From CAG-791 sp045113775 (lineage in GTDB: Bacteria; Bacillota; Clostridia; Lachnospirales; Lachnospiraceae): DNA of 64,000 nucleotides. The translations under genes and the position numbers were made by a program. Location: assembly GCA_045113775.1 (NCBI GenBank), contig JBGUJH010000096.1, positions 1 to 64,000 of the forward strand, given 5' to 3'. The notes beneath the pieces were generated by a model. The model was not told where the DNA came from. It did no database searches and saw only the letters and a program-made list of their open reading frames with translations. This document shows positions 25,518 to 35,061 of this stretch, one piece after another; position 1 is the first letter of the stretch, and each line of letters opens with the position of its first letter.

Positions 25518-25988
25518 ATGATCAAGAGGTATAAAGGAAGAGTCGTTGTACCGGGCGATGTGATCGCGGAAGCTTTGGTCACGCATGCAGGCTTCAATAC
25601 ACTTGCCAACCTCAAGACCGCGGGCTCCTTTCTCAATCCTACAGGCGTCCTGCAGGATATGAACAATCCCGAACTCTACGGGAAGAAGATCCCCGGGAAG
25701 ATCCTGTGCCTGCCGGAGACCATCGGTTCTACGACAGGAGGCATGGTCCTGTACTGCGCGTCCGTCATGGGAGTCGGCCCCGCCTGCATGCTTTTCAGCA
25801 AAAAGGCAGACACGCTGGCAGTGGCCGGAGCAGTGCTCACGGCCAACTGGTCAGAGCATCCCATCATATTGGTGGATGACCTGGGCGACAGCTTCCTGGA
25901 GGAGATCAAGGAGGGCCAGAGGATCCATGTCAAGAAGGACGGGACCGTACTTGTGGAGTGCGAAGACTTATTTGACGCGGCCCCGTGA
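25518..25988 (+). CDS. Aconitase X swivel domain, small subunit (DUF126)
   Basis: A 156-residue protein that forms the swivelling lid of aconitase X. It contains the DUF126 segments GRVVVPGDVIAEALV, GFNTLANLKTAGSF, LPETIGSTTGGMVLY and the C-terminal IHVKKDGTVLVE. The ATG at 25518 follows TGGAGGTGA at 6 bases, directly after the large-subunit stop; the two act as one heterodimeric dehydratase. No proline racemase, reductase or mevalonate-pathway gene lies nearby to fix the substrate. Confidence 0.88.
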   Translation: MIKRYKGRVVVPGDVIAEALVTHAGFNTLANLKTAGSFLNPTGVLQDMNNPELYGKKIPGKILCLPETIGSTTGGMVLYCASVMGVGPACMLFSKKADTLAVAGAVLTANWSEHPIILVDDLGDSFLEEIKEGQRIHVKKDGTVLVECEDLFDAAP

Positions 25989-25989
25989 T

Positions 25990-26106
25990 CCGCGGCGCAG
26001 CGGTTCGCTCCGCGAGCCTTAACTGATGCACACGCGTGCGGAAAGGAAGATGCTGCCTTTCAGGCAGCCCGAACGCGGCGCAGCGGTTCGCTCCGCGAGC
26101 CTTAAC
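25990..26106 (-). repeat. Dispersed palindromic repeat R1, copy C (reverse) plus an extra half copy
   Basis: Reverse-oriented copy (26024-26106) with arms CACGCGTGCGG and CGCGGCGCAG, inner hairpin GCTGCCTttcAGGCAGC, and a GGTTCGCtccGCGAGCC hairpin ending in TTAAC. A second hairpin-only half copy precedes it (25990-26023). The inner hairpin reads GCTGCCT/AGGCAGC where copy A has GTTGCCT/AGGCAAC, a paired base change. Confidence 0.8.
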
Positions 26107-26123
26107 ATAGAGAGGAGAACCAC

Positions 26124-28211
26124 ATGAGTGCTGAGACAAGTGTAAAAAAGGAATATAAGGCGCTTCTGACCCCGTGGAAGATCGGAAACTGTGAGATCAA
26201 GAACCGGTTCGTCGTGACATCGATGGGCGGAACAGATCTCTTCGGATGGATGGAGCGGAATCATTTTGATAAAGACGGAGCCAGGTTTATCCTGGAAGCG
26301 GCAAAAGGAGGCGCCGGCCTGGTCCTGCCGGGCTGCCAGCCGGTCTACAACCCCATGTTCGGGCAGTGGCTGCACAAGAATAAAAAGATGTACAGGGATC
26401 TGGCAAAGTGGATGCCGGAATTCCATAAGACGGGCGCCAAGCTGTTCGTACAGCTGACAGCGGGTTTCGGAAGGAGCTTTACTATCACGGAATTTATGGA
26501 GGAACTCTACGCGAAGAAAGCGCTCCGCGGTGTATCCAAACATGTAATGGACCTCGACAAGATCACCGCGAGCGCGTCGCCCGCACCTAACCGCTGGTCA
26601 GACAGAGTTCCATCAAGAGCCATGACGGTGGAGGAAATACAGGAGTTCGTGCAGTCTTTTGCCAAGTGCGCAAAGCTTCTGAAAGACGCGGGAGTGGACG
26701 GTGTGGAGATCCACGCTGTGCATGAGGGCTATCTGCTGGACCAGTTCACTCTCAAATATGTGAACCACCGCACAGATGAATACGGCGGATCGTTTGAGAA
26801 CCGCTACCGCTTCCCGGTCGAGATCGTGCAGGCGATCAAGAAGGCTTGCGGCAAAGATTTTCCTGTATCCCTGCGCTACAGTGTGGTATCCAAGACCAAG
26901 GGAATGCGCCGGGGCGCTCTTCCGGGAGAGGAATTCGAGGAAGCAGGGCGCGACATGGAAGAGTCCGAGCGGGCGGCAAAATATCTGCAGGACGCAGGCT
27001 ACGATATGCTCAACTGCGACAACGGAACCTACGACGCGTGGTACTGGGCGCATCCGCCTGTATATATGCCCGAGAACTGCAACCTTGAATATGTGGAGCA
27101 CATCCGCAAATTTGTGGACATCCCTGTGGTCTGCGCAGGCCGAATGGACCCCGTGACAGCTGCCAAGGCTGTGGAGCGCGGCGGAATTGACGGCGCCGGA
27201 TTCGCGAGACAGTTCCTCGCCGATCCTGAGTGGGTGAAAAAGCTCCTCGAGGGAAGGGAAGACGAGATCCGGCCTTGCATCTTGTGCCACAACGGGTGCT
27301 TTAACATGTCCCACTACAAGGGCGTGCCCAATGACCAGGACCTGAGTGACTCCCTGCACCTGGCGCGCTGCGCGGTCAACGCGGAGATGATGCAGTGGGG
27401 CAAACACTATGTCAAAAAAGCGAAGCACCCGCAGACAGTCGCAATAGTCGGCGGAGGCATCGGCGGAATGGAAGCTGCACGCGTCCTGGCTCTTCGGGGC
27501 CACAAACCTGTGATCTACGAGAAGACAGACAAGTTGGGCGGAGCTTTTATTGCGGCCGCCGCAGAGTCCTATAAAGGGAAACTGCGCGACCTTCTGGCAT
27601 GGTACCGCCTTCAGATGGAAGCGCTGGGCATTGAAATTCACTACGGCTATGAAGTCAGGACAGTGCAGGAATTCGGAGATCAGCCCGTGATCGTGGCGAC
27701 CGGAGCTGTGCCGCGCGTTTTGAAAGCGGTGAAGGGGCACGAGAAGATGATCGAAGCCTGCGATTTCCTCCTGAGCGAGCCGGGCGCGATGGAAGTCGGA
27801 GATACAGTGGCAGTGATCGGCGGCGGCCTGACCGGCTGCGAGATCGCCTACGAGCTGGAGCTGCAGGGCAGAAAGCCGGTCATCATCGAGATGACAGATG
27901 ACCTCATCAGGCAAAAAGGCGTCTGCCTTGCCAACAGTTCTTATCTGCGTGAATATTTTGCCTGGAAGAAGGTGCCGGTTTATCTTAATACACGCCTCAC
28001 CGAGGTGAAAGACGGCGCAGTCGTGTGCGCGGACGCGGACGGAAAAGAATTCGAGATTCCCTGCGACAGCGTGATCTCCTGTGCCGGATATCTGCCTGCG
28101 CCGCTTGCGTCGGCGGGCAAGAAGAACGTGCAGTTTATTGGGGACTGCCGCAAGGTCGGCAATCTCCGCAGCGTCATCTGGGGCGCTTATGAAGCAGCAA
28201 TGAATATCTGA
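26124..28211 (+). CDS. NADH:flavin oxidoreductase, old yellow enzyme/2-enoate reductase type
   Basis: A 695-residue multi-domain flavoprotein. The N-terminal FMN barrel (1-380) includes VTSMGG near 30 and DGVEIHAVHEGYLLDQF (about 191) with RTDEYGGS. Cys residues CILCHNGC (about 385) and a later Cys form the [4Fe-4S] ligands. The FAD/NAD(P) part has VGGGIGGMEAA (about 441) and IGGGLTGCE (about 568). Such enzymes reduce activated double bonds of enoates, dienoyl-CoA or steroids in the cytoplasm. One extra Glu in the HAVHEGY motif departs from the usual HAAHGY. A second, different relative lies at 55279. Confidence 0.88.
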   Translation: MSAETSVKKEYKALLTPWKIGNCEIKNRFVVTSMGGTDLFGWMERNHFDKDGARFILEAAKGGAGLVLPGCQPVYNPMFGQWLHKNKKMYRDLAKWMPEFHKTGAKLFVQLTAGFGRSFTITEFMEELYAKKALRGVSKHVMDLDKITASASPAPNRWSDRVPSRAMTVEEIQEFVQSFAKCAKLLKDAGVDGVEIHAVHEGYLLDQFTLKYVNHRTDEYGGSFENRYRFPVEIVQAIKKACGKDFPVSLRYSVVSKTKGMRRGALPGEEFEEAGRDMEESERAAKYLQDAGYDMLNCDNGTYDAWYWAHPPVYMPENCNLEYVEHIRKFVDIPVVCAGRMDPVTAAKAVERGGIDGAGFARQFLADPEWVKKLLEGREDEIRPCILCHNGCFNMSHYKGVPNDQDLSDSLHLARCAVNAEMMQWGKHYVKKAKHPQTVAIVGGGIGGMEAARVLALRGHKPVIYEKTDKLGGAFIAAAAESYKGKLRDLLAWYRLQMEALGIEIHYGYEVRTVQEFGDQPVIVATGAVPRVLKAVKGHEKMIEACDFLLSEPGAMEVGDTVAVIGGGLTGCEIAYELELQGRKPVIIEMTDDLIRQKGVCLANSSYLREYFAWKKVPVYLNTRLTEVKDGAVVCADADGKEFEIPCDSVISCAGYLPAPLASAGKKNVQFIGDCRKVGNLRSVIWGAYEAAMNI

Positions 28212-28250
28212 CGTGATATTTGACAATTGCGACATATGAGGGTTTATAGA

Positions 28251-30449
28251 ATGAAGAGAATTACAGCTTTACTATTGTCGGCGATCCTGCTCTGCAGCTG
28301 TGCCGGAGGACAGGGCGCGCAGAATTCGGGAGATCCGGACCAGGGCAAGCAGGATTCAGTAGTATCAGAACAGGTCGTACAGGAGTCGGAAGAATCAGCA
28401 GCGGATACTCAGAAATCAGAGGCATCGGATCAGGATACACAGAATTCGGGAGAAACAGACGCAGATCAACAGGATCAGAGTCAGTCTGGCCAGAGCGCTT
28501 CTTCTGCATCGAAAGCAGTGGTACAGCAGGTCGGCGCGGACGAGATGCCTCAGGCGGGGACTCTTCCGCAGGTCGATTTCCCTGACTGGAAGGGCTATGC
28601 AGATGACACACTGGCCATGAACAGCATGTACAGTTTCTACGGCTGCCACGGGCAGGGTGCGATCTATGTGAGCGTATCCGGCGAGGTGGAGAGCTTCCGC
28701 ATGTATGTTAACAACACACCGATCGCGACAGAGCAGATGGAGGGCGGCAGCACTTACAAGATCGACCTGACCGGCTGCGCGCTGGATGGAATGAACACGC
28801 TTCAGGTCACCAATATCAGTCCCGCGGGTCTTCAGAAGGCGGTCTCCGTCTCCATAACGTATCCGGAGGTTCTGGAAGGCACATTGGAAGAAGCCGGGAT
28901 TGACCCGAAGACGATCGGTCTGATCTCGGACCTGATCGAGTCAGATATCGCGAACGGCTTTACCAGCGCCCAGCTGGCGGTCGTCCGAAACGGCCGTCTG
29001 GTGTATGAGAATGCCTGGGGACGGACAAATTCCTATCTGCCGGATGGCAGTCCCTGCACGGACAGTGCGCCGGTGACGACGGACACACTTTATGACCTGG
29101 CATCGGTCACCAAGATGTTCTCGGTGAACTACGCGCTGCAGAAGCTCCTCACGGACGGAGCTGTAGATCTCGATGCTAAGATAACCGATTTTCTGGGCGA
29201 AGAATTTGTGACGCAGACGGAGCAGATCAACCGCGACGAGATCCGAAGTGAAAACGAAGATCCGGCGGCGGAACCTGACCTGGAGACGTCAAAACAGTGG
29301 AAAGCGGAACTCACGATCCGGGATCTTCTGAGACATCAGGGCGGTTTCCCGGCTGATCCGAAATATTGCGCGCCCCTGTGGTACAAAGAGAAGATACCGG
29401 AGAGCGAATTCCCGGCTAATCCCTATTTTGCCGGAAACGGAGCAGACGAGGCGACAAAGCAGGCGACCATCGAGATGATCTGCAAGACCCCGCTCGATTA
29501 CGAGCCGGGTACCAAGACGCTCTACTCGGATCTGGATTACATGATCCTGGGGCTGGTAGTGGAGAAGATCACGGGACAGGATCTGGATACATGGCTTAAG
29601 GAGACTTTCTATAAACCGATGGGTCTCACCCATATCACTTACAACCCGCTTGAGAACGGCTTTAAGCCGGAAGACTGCGCGGCGACCGAACTCAACGGCA
29701 ATACGCGCGATAATCTCCTGCACTTCGAGGGATTCAGGACTCAGACGCTCCAAGGGCAGGTGCACGACGAGAAAGCCTACTACAGCATGGCGGGCATCTC
29801 GGGGCACGCAGGCCTGTTTTCCAATGCAACGGACCTGGCCAAACTGGCAAGTGTGATGCTTAGCGGAGGTTACGGCGAGAACCGATTCTTTGCGCGCAAT
29901 GTGATGGATATGTTCACCGCGCCCAAGAAGGAGGACGCAGCGAACTGGGGCCTCGGCTGGTGGAGACAGGGAGATGCCCAGCGGGTCTGGTATTTCGGCA
30001 CGCAGGCGCAGTCCGGAACCATAGGGCACCAGGGCTGGACCGGTACGCTGTGCATGATCGATCCCGAGCGGGATCTGGTAGTTGTCTATCTCACGAACAA
30101 GATCAACACGCCGGTGACGGACGTCGAAAAGGACGCCAATAAGTTTGACGGCGGCTGGTATACGGCCGGTACGCTTGGATTTGTTCCGCAGATCATGTCT
30201 ATAGGAATGGACAGCGGCGCGGACGTTTCGGCGCAGCTCCTGGACCTGACAGCGGACATGGCGGTCGAGAGCCTGAAGCGCCTTCCGGAGGGCGTTACTT
30301 TGGCGGATGACCATCCCGCAGTGCGAAATGTAAAGAGCAAGCGCGAACTGTTTGAGAAAGAATGTGAAAAGCTCGGAGCGTCGGGCTCGGTGGATGCAGG
30401 ACACATTCAGACGCTCAAGGATGAGGTGGAAGCCGCCATGGTGCGGTAA
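28251..30449 (+). CDS. Serine hydrolase (beta-lactamase/PBP fold), lipoprotein
   Basis: A 732-residue lipoprotein: signal peptide MKRITALLLSAILLCSC with a lipobox Cys at about 17, followed by a low-complexity Ser/Asp/Gln/Glu linker to about residue 95. A small beta domain precedes the hydrolase domain (about 235-600) with SVTK (about 284), YSD (about 425) and GHQGWTG (about 592), equivalent to the SxxK, YxN and H/KxG motifs of class C beta-lactamases and DD-peptidases. It probably acts on cell-wall peptides or esters outside the membrane. It opens a run of three lipoprotein hydrolases. Confidence 0.87.
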   Translation: MKRITALLLSAILLCSCAGGQGAQNSGDPDQGKQDSVVSEQVVQESEESAADTQKSEASDQDTQNSGETDADQQDQSQSGQSASSASKAVVQQVGADEMPQAGTLPQVDFPDWKGYADDTLAMNSMYSFYGCHGQGAIYVSVSGEVESFRMYVNNTPIATEQMEGGSTYKIDLTGCALDGMNTLQVTNISPAGLQKAVSVSITYPEVLEGTLEEAGIDPKTIGLISDLIESDIANGFTSAQLAVVRNGRLVYENAWGRTNSYLPDGSPCTDSAPVTTDTLYDLASVTKMFSVNYALQKLLTDGAVDLDAKITDFLGEEFVTQTEQINRDEIRSENEDPAAEPDLETSKQWKAELTIRDLLRHQGGFPADPKYCAPLWYKEKIPESEFPANPYFAGNGADEATKQATIEMICKTPLDYEPGTKTLYSDLDYMILGLVVEKITGQDLDTWLKETFYKPMGLTHITYNPLENGFKPEDCAATELNGNTRDNLLHFEGFRTQTLQGQVHDEKAYYSMAGISGHAGLFSNATDLAKLASVMLSGGYGENRFFARNVMDMFTAPKKEDAANWGLGWWRQGDAQRVWYFGTQAQSGTIGHQGWTGTLCMIDPERDLVVVYLTNKINTPVTDVEKDANKFDGGWYTAGTLGFVPQIMSIGMDSGADVSAQLLDLTADMAVESLKRLPEGVTLADDHPAVRNVKSKRELFEKECEKLGASGSVDAGHIQTLKDEVEAAMVR

Positions 30450-30548
30450 TAAAAGCTGTGCTGTATGTGATTGTGTTTTGCAACTATGCATTGGAACATG
30501 TTAAGTGATAAACTGTAGTAAAGCCATTTATTTATAAGGAGGAGCCAG

Positions 30549-32687
30549 ATGCAATACAAAAGAATACTCAGTATAGGACTGTCTTTAGTATTGGCTATTT
30601 CTTCTGCTGCCTGCGGAGCAGCCACCGGAGCGAGCACTTCCGGGGAACAGCCTGCGGAGGAGACAGCCGCGGCCGCCGAAGGTGAGGAGACTGCGGACGC
30701 AGCCGGAGCCGAAGACGCGGCACCCGCAGCCGGAGCCGAAGACGCAGCACCTGCAGCCGGATCAGAAGAAGCGGCTCCCGCCGCTGCGGCAGACAGCGCG
30801 GAGATTCCCGCTTCCGATATCTCTGTCAAGTGGGACGACAGCCGCATCTACGGCGGCACTTCTCTGGGAAAGTACGACGTGATCACCACTTATGAGGTAA
30901 AAGGGTATGAGGATGTGCCTTTTATCAAGGCTTCGGATTATCTGAGAAATCTCTGCGAGGGCAAATCGAGAGTCACGATGCAGGACGGGGTCATGAAGCT
31001 CGATTATAACAATACTGTTGCGACGATCGACTCCGCAGCAGATACTATTGTGATGGAGAATCCCTGCCAGCTTCGGGCTAACGCCGTTGTCAAGGGGGCG
31101 ATCGTCGATCCGATGGAGTACAGTACGGTCATCCCGTCCGTCAAGAATCAGTCCTCGGAGACGGCCATAGCCCCGGTGACCATTTCACTGGCAAATTACA
31201 ACATGCCGGTCATCGCCTATGAGGACGATATTCTGATGCCTTTCCTGGCGTTACAGAATACCTTCGGCAACATCATGGCGAACGTGTGCCTGGTCTATAA
31301 CGGCAAGGACTATTTTAATGTCGCAAAGGCCAGTTCCTATGCGGGCGATAATCACCCGGAGGCCAAGGAAAGCCCTTATTTTAAGGCAATCTATAGCGGA
31401 CCTTTCAGCACCATGGACAAGACCACACAGGCTTATGCCGACTACGGTTATAATTCGATCTGCCTGCTGCTGGATCTGACTTTCGGCCACAAGGAAGAAA
31501 AGAATATAACGTCATTTGACGAGTACTTCACAAGGATCAATGCGAAAGGACTTCTGTGCTCCACGGATCCCACTCAGGCAGTTACTGCCGAAGTACTTCT
31601 GTTCAACTATCTGTTTGACTCAGGGCACGACTCGATGATCAGTTTCGACACTGTGTTCGGAAATGTCCAGCCCAATGAGGAGACAGTCGGCCAGATTACG
31701 GATGAGATCAAGGAGTCTGAAGAGGGGAGTGAACTCTTCGGAGAAGGACAGGATACGGAAGGAAACGAGGATCTTGTCAACACTATTCTGGGAGCTCTGA
31801 TCGAGAAGGGACTCAAAGTTCCGGAAATCGCCCCTCTCATGATCTGGTCATTCTATATGATGGGAAATGCGCCCAAGGATTACGGAAATCAGAGGCTTGA
31901 TTATTCCGGCGATACTGCGGTGATCTACTTTACCAGTTTTATGGATGACTCGACAGAAAGAAACCCGTCCTATTACCTTGCGCCTGTCACCGAACAGGAT
32001 GAGGAGGTCAGCAACTTCGCTTTCTTCTATAACTGCTTCGAGGATATAAAGCAGCATGATGAAGTTAAGAATGTGGTCATTAATATTGCTAATAACGGCG
32101 GCGGCGCGGCAACCGGCCTGGTATCCATTCTCGGATTCCTCTCGGAGGACGGAGAAGTGCACTTCACCACCAAAGAAATGCTGACAGGCAGCTACAGAGA
32201 TGAGTGGTATCACGTGGATACCAACCTTGACGGCGTAGCGGACGACGAGGACGGCTACGGCGGACAGTACGATTTCTACATCATGACCAGCGGATCTTCC
32301 TACTCCTGCGGAAATGCATTGCCTTATTACGCACAGCAGGACGGTCTTGCCAAGATCATCGGCGCAAACCCGGGCGGAGGAGACTGCGTGGTCGGAACGT
32401 TCATTGATGCGTATGGACGCACGGCTGCTTATTCCTCCACGATCAAACTCGGCAGAGAGACTGAGAACGGATTTGTCTCTGATGAAAAGGCGATAGTTCT
32501 GGATTACAACATGGTGCCTTCGGTCGTGGATATCAAGCTGGCTCCCTGGTTCGACGCGGATGGAATCGCGCAGGCGGTCCACAACTATCAGAACGGCGAG
32601 ACCCAGGCTGTTTACAGCGAGGAAGAGGAAGCGCAGGTGATCTCAGAGCTTATGGAAGGCCTGTTCGAGAGGATGGCGCAGCAATAA
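30549..32687 (+). CDS. S41 family peptidase-like lipoprotein
   Basis: A 712-residue lipoprotein with a signal peptide and lipobox (AISSAAC), then an Ala/Glu-rich linker (about 25-90) made of near-repeated EDAAPAAG units. The C-terminal half resembles tail-specific S41 proteases: ITNNGGG-like strand NIANNGGGAATG (about 512), TSGSSYSCGNALP with the nucleophile Ser (about 580), and GANPGGGDCVVG. It would act on extracytoplasmic peptides. AAGGAGGAG precedes the ATG. The catalytic Lys of the Ser/Lys dyad is not obvious. Confidence 0.8.
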   Translation: MQYKRILSIGLSLVLAISSAACGAATGASTSGEQPAEETAAAAEGEETADAAGAEDAAPAAGAEDAAPAAGSEEAAPAAAADSAEIPASDISVKWDDSRIYGGTSLGKYDVITTYEVKGYEDVPFIKASDYLRNLCEGKSRVTMQDGVMKLDYNNTVATIDSAADTIVMENPCQLRANAVVKGAIVDPMEYSTVIPSVKNQSSETAIAPVTISLANYNMPVIAYEDDILMPFLALQNTFGNIMANVCLVYNGKDYFNVAKASSYAGDNHPEAKESPYFKAIYSGPFSTMDKTTQAYADYGYNSICLLLDLTFGHKEEKNITSFDEYFTRINAKGLLCSTDPTQAVTAEVLLFNYLFDSGHDSMISFDTVFGNVQPNEETVGQITDEIKESEEGSELFGEGQDTEGNEDLVNTILGALIEKGLKVPEIAPLMIWSFYMMGNAPKDYGNQRLDYSGDTAVIYFTSFMDDSTERNPSYYLAPVTEQDEEVSNFAFFYNCFEDIKQHDEVKNVVINIANNGGGAATGLVSILGFLSEDGEVHFTTKEMLTGSYRDEWYHVDTNLDGVADDEDGYGGQYDFYIMTSGSSYSCGNALPYYAQQDGLAKIIGANPGGGDCVVGTFIDAYGRTAAYSSTIKLGRETENGFVSDEKAIVLDYNMVPSVVDIKLAPWFDADGIAQAVHNYQNGETQAVYSEEEEAQVISELMEGLFERMAQQ

Positions 32688-32752
32688 CCTGTACCGCGGC
32701 GTGTCTGCGGGCAGCGACATAAAATATTGACAATAAGAAATGCTTTTCGACA

Positions 32753-32780
32753 AACAGCCGGGCAGTGCCCGGCTGTTTTT
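32753..32780 (+). terminator. Intrinsic terminator after the S41 peptidase gene
   Basis: AACAGCCGGGCA pairs with TGCCCGGCTGTT around a single base, followed by a T5 run. Confidence 0.88.
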
Positions 32781-32781
32781 A

Positions 32782-32790
32782 TGATATGAT
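32782..32790 (+). promoter_or_regulatory. Extended -10 promoter of the X-prolyl peptidase gene
   Basis: TGaTATGAT directly after the terminator, 39 bases before the start codon; no good -35 hexamer. Confidence 0.5.
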
Positions 32791-32828
32791 AGATATGACT
32801 ATGCAAAAACAACTTTGGGAGGGCAAAT

Positions 32829-35033
32829 ATGAATAAGTGGAAAAGGGTTACTGCATTGTTAATGATCCTTGCGCTTTTGGGTCTCTCATCATGCGGAGGT
32901 ACGGCAGGCACTGCTTCCGGCGAAGCAGGGGCTGCCACAACGGCTGCAGGGCAGGAGCAGGCAGCAGCGCAGGAACCGAATGAAGGCACTACTGCTGAAG
33001 CGGCCGCCGAGAAAGAAGAGTTTGACGGGAAGATGCACTTCGAGAACGGCATGGCACAGCCGATGCTGAACTATTCTTCTGTTGATACACCGAATGATAA
33101 GAGCGAGATCCTGCGCCTGTGCGTCTATGTCGAGACGGATCACGACACGGACGGGGACGGAAAAGCGGACCTGGTCAAGGCTTTTGTCCAGGTGCCTAAA
33201 AGCGCCGTGGAGGGCAAGTACAAGGCCGCTGCCATCTACGACCCGACTCCCTACCCTGCGGGAGTTTACGAAAAGACCAAGGGATATCTCACTTACCCTT
33301 ACGCAGAGGATTCATTCGACTATAACAAACTTTATCAGGAAGGCTCCAAAAGAGAGACGTCTGAGAGGATCTCGACGATGGATGCTGCTGCAAAGGCAAA
33401 TTCCTCGGATTGGATCTATAATGTTGCCGGAACAGAGTACGGCGGCTACTACTTCTCGGGAATGTATGACTATTTTCTTGTCCGCGGTTTTGCCGTTGTC
33501 GAGGCCTGCGGGATCGGAACCTACGGCTCTGAAGGATTTGAACTGTGCGGGACCGATCTTGAGCGCGACTCCCACAAATGCGTCGTAGAGTGGCTGACCG
33601 GAGACCGCCCGGCTTTCACAGACAAGGAAAACAATGTGGAGATCAGGGCTGACTGGTGCAGCGGCAATGTTGCCATGACCGGCTGCTCCTACGGCGGGAC
33701 ACTTCCCTACGAAGTGGCGACGACAGGCGTAAAAGGCCTCAAGACCATCATTCCGGTGGCGGGTATTTCCAACTGGTACGATTATACAAATTCCCAGGGC
33801 GTCTCGCGCACATCGGAGCCCCATTATACGGATCACCTGTCAGCATATAATGCCGGATCCCTCTTTTTAGACGATAACTGGACTGTTCCGAACGAAGAGT
33901 ACGGAGCCTATCTCAAACAGCTCACGAAGGATGAGAGAGCGGCAAACGGAAATTATGAAGGAACGTGGACGAAGATGGACTACTCCGACGACTATGAAAA
34001 TATAGCCTGCTCAGCGCTGATCGTGCACGGACTCAATGATTTCAATGTTTTGACCAAGCAGTCTGATCTCATGTACAAGGCCTTCAAAAAGGCGGGGCAG
34101 AATGTAAAGGTCATATGGCATCAGGACGGACACAATATCCTTCACGGCAGATATGTGGGAGATGAGCTCTATGACGAATTGGCCAACAAATGGCTGTCAC
34201 ATTATCTCTATGATGTCAAGAACGGAATTGAGGACATGTCGGAGGTCATGGTACAAAGCAACGTGGACGGGACCTATAAGTCCTATGATTCCTGGGGAGA
34301 AGCAGCCGGCTCATTGACAGCAAAACCGGCGGCAGAAGGCGAAACAGAGATCAAATCAGGGACTTTTGACGACTATTATGTCAAGTACGGGAAGGACAAG
34401 AAGCCGGAGGAGGCGTACTGCGAGGACGTGGACGCCGAACACGCCGCCACCTATACGCTCGACGTCCCGGCGGGAACGACGATCTACGGCGTACCCGAAG
34501 TGCATGTGAAGCTGAAGACACCGGACGTGAGCGGGGACAACCTGATGGTGACGGCAAAGCTGATCGATACAAGCGCGGACGGCAAGCCCATTAAGGTCTA
34601 TCTCACCAATGGGAATATCCAGAATGTCGTGCCGTTCAAGACCGTCGGAGAATATGAGATCGGCGGCGGGGCGCCCGCGAAGAAGATCCGCGAGCTGGTA
34701 AAAAGCTCTATGAAAATCAAAATATTCAGCGAAGGCTGGGCTGACCTGATGGATCCGGGCACCGGATATGTCTCTTCGGAGAATCCGTCCCATACAGCTA
34801 CAGCGGCGGACACTTATTACGACTACACGCTGTATCTGACGCCCACCGTCTACACGGTAGCGGAAGGACACACTTTGAAGCTCATGATCTATGCGCAGGA
34901 TCCCGGGCTGACCAGAGGGGACAGTGTCGAAGACGATACTCCGTACTTTGATGACAACAAAGTGGATGAAGTGTATTCCTTTACGATCGACAATACGTCG
35001 GTGGAAGTGGTATTACCGGTGGATAAGCAGTAA
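32829..35033 (+). CDS. Xaa-Pro dipeptidyl-peptidase-like (PepX/CocE family) lipoprotein
   Basis: A 734-residue lipoprotein with signal peptide and lipobox (LLGLSSC). After an Ala/Thr/Glu linker, the alpha/beta-hydrolase domain carries the nucleophile in GCSYGG (about 284), an Asp in LNDFN (about 402) and the His in QDGHN (about 434). The C-terminal jelly-roll part (about 540-734) matches the X-Pro dipeptidyl-peptidase C-terminal domain. It would release N-terminal Xaa-Pro dipeptides from peptides outside the cell. It follows its own promoter and ends the lipoprotein hydrolase run. Confidence 0.85.
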   Translation: MNKWKRVTALLMILALLGLSSCGGTAGTASGEAGAATTAAGQEQAAAQEPNEGTTAEAAAEKEEFDGKMHFENGMAQPMLNYSSVDTPNDKSEILRLCVYVETDHDTDGDGKADLVKAFVQVPKSAVEGKYKAAAIYDPTPYPAGVYEKTKGYLTYPYAEDSFDYNKLYQEGSKRETSERISTMDAAAKANSSDWIYNVAGTEYGGYYFSGMYDYFLVRGFAVVEACGIGTYGSEGFELCGTDLERDSHKCVVEWLTGDRPAFTDKENNVEIRADWCSGNVAMTGCSYGGTLPYEVATTGVKGLKTIIPVAGISNWYDYTNSQGVSRTSEPHYTDHLSAYNAGSLFLDDNWTVPNEEYGAYLKQLTKDERAANGNYEGTWTKMDYSDDYENIACSALIVHGLNDFNVLTKQSDLMYKAFKKAGQNVKVIWHQDGHNILHGRYVGDELYDELANKWLSHYLYDVKNGIEDMSEVMVQSNVDGTYKSYDSWGEAAGSLTAKPAAEGETEIKSGTFDDYYVKYGKDKKPEEAYCEDVDAEHAATYTLDVPAGTTIYGVPEVHVKLKTPDVSGDNLMVTAKLIDTSADGKPIKVYLTNGNIQNVVPFKTVGEYEIGGGAPAKKIRELVKSSMKIKIFSEGWADLMDPGTGYVSSENPSHTATAADTYYDYTLYLTPTVYTVAEGHTLKLMIYAQDPGLTRGDSVEDDTPYFDDNKVDEVYSFTIDNTSVEVVLPVDKQ

Positions 35034-35061
35034 TACATAAAACGGGGAGGTGGAGAGCGAA

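Noticed and set aside
26613..28235. A 540-codon open frame on the opposite strand of the flavoprotein gene
   Set aside because: It lies fully over a well-supported gene, has no recognisable domain and no ribosome binding site; a shadow frame.
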